Both the position numbers and the translations under genes were made by a program. The notes beneath the pieces were generated by a model. The model ran no database searches. It was not told where the DNA came from and was given only the letters and a program-made list of their open reading frames with translations. A stretch of DNA of 14,231 nt from Methanobacterium sp. (GTDB lineage: Archaea > Methanobacteriota > Methanobacteria > Methanobacteriales > Methanobacteriaceae): assembly GCA_003164415.1 (NCBI GenBank), contig PLTK01000143.1, forward strand, positions 1 through 14,231, written 5' to 3'. Below, one piece after another: positions 14,139 through 14,231 of this stretch; position 1 is the first letter of the stretch; each line of letters opens with the position of its first letter.

Positions 14139-14231
14139 GAAACTATAGGAAAATGAATAAAATAGGATATAAAGTTTGATCAAATGAAATGATAGCGCCC
14201 TACTGCATTCAGAATAAACTAATCTAAATTT

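Overview
The window looks like chromosome of a methanogenic archaeon, most likely Methanobacteriales (a Methanobacterium-like organism). It is AT-rich. It carries archaeal genes: a KEOPS Cgi121 subunit, a Trm-G10-type tRNA methyltransferase with a THUMP domain, a geranylgeranyl reductase of the archaeal lipid type, a methanogen-type (R)-citramalate synthase, a UPF0280 protein and MoeA. It also has archaeal-style TATA boxes, short leaders and oligo-T terminators. The assignment rests on recognising protein families by eye; no search was run.

Layout. Bases 1-801 hold the 3' part of a HEAT-repeat protein on the + strand. It converges on a - strand pair (834-1923) of overlapping genes for Cgi121 and a four-helix membrane protein, with a perfect 10-bp inverted repeat between them. 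Next on the - strand come cimA (2043-3548) and a second overlapping pair, trmG10 and a geranylgeranyl reductase (3711-5911). From 5912 to about 10610 lies an accessory block: a decayed histidine kinase (about 6214-6933) with two frameshifts, two nonsense codons and a damaged ATP-binding motif; a 404-bp non-coding stretch with palindromes and a direct repeat; an intact 926-residue soluble kinase with five PAS domains (7338-10118); an 11-codon stub of a response regulator (10188-10223); and a YnfA-type small membrane protein (10225-10554). Housekeeping-type genes then resume: a membrane-anchored PH-domain protein (- strand), a divergent UPF0280 gene (+), and moeA (- strand, 12167-13417). The right end is a mostly non-coding 418-bp stretch followed by an unrecognised 100-residue protein with a TTG start and a good Shine-Dalgarno (SD) sequence.

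How the parts fit. The flanking genes serve tRNA modification (t6A by KEOPS, m2(2)G10 by Trm-G10), isoleucine precursor supply, membrane lipid saturation and molybdopterin assembly. The middle block is a signalling region in turnover: one kinase is dead, the surviving kinase has lost (or never kept) its adjacent receiver, and a transporter-like gene now ends two bases from the receiver stub. I saw no rRNA, tRNA, CRISPR array or transposase, and no convincing novel multi-gene system. The most informative features are the decayed two-component locus and the palindrome-rich DNA upstream of the surviving kinase.
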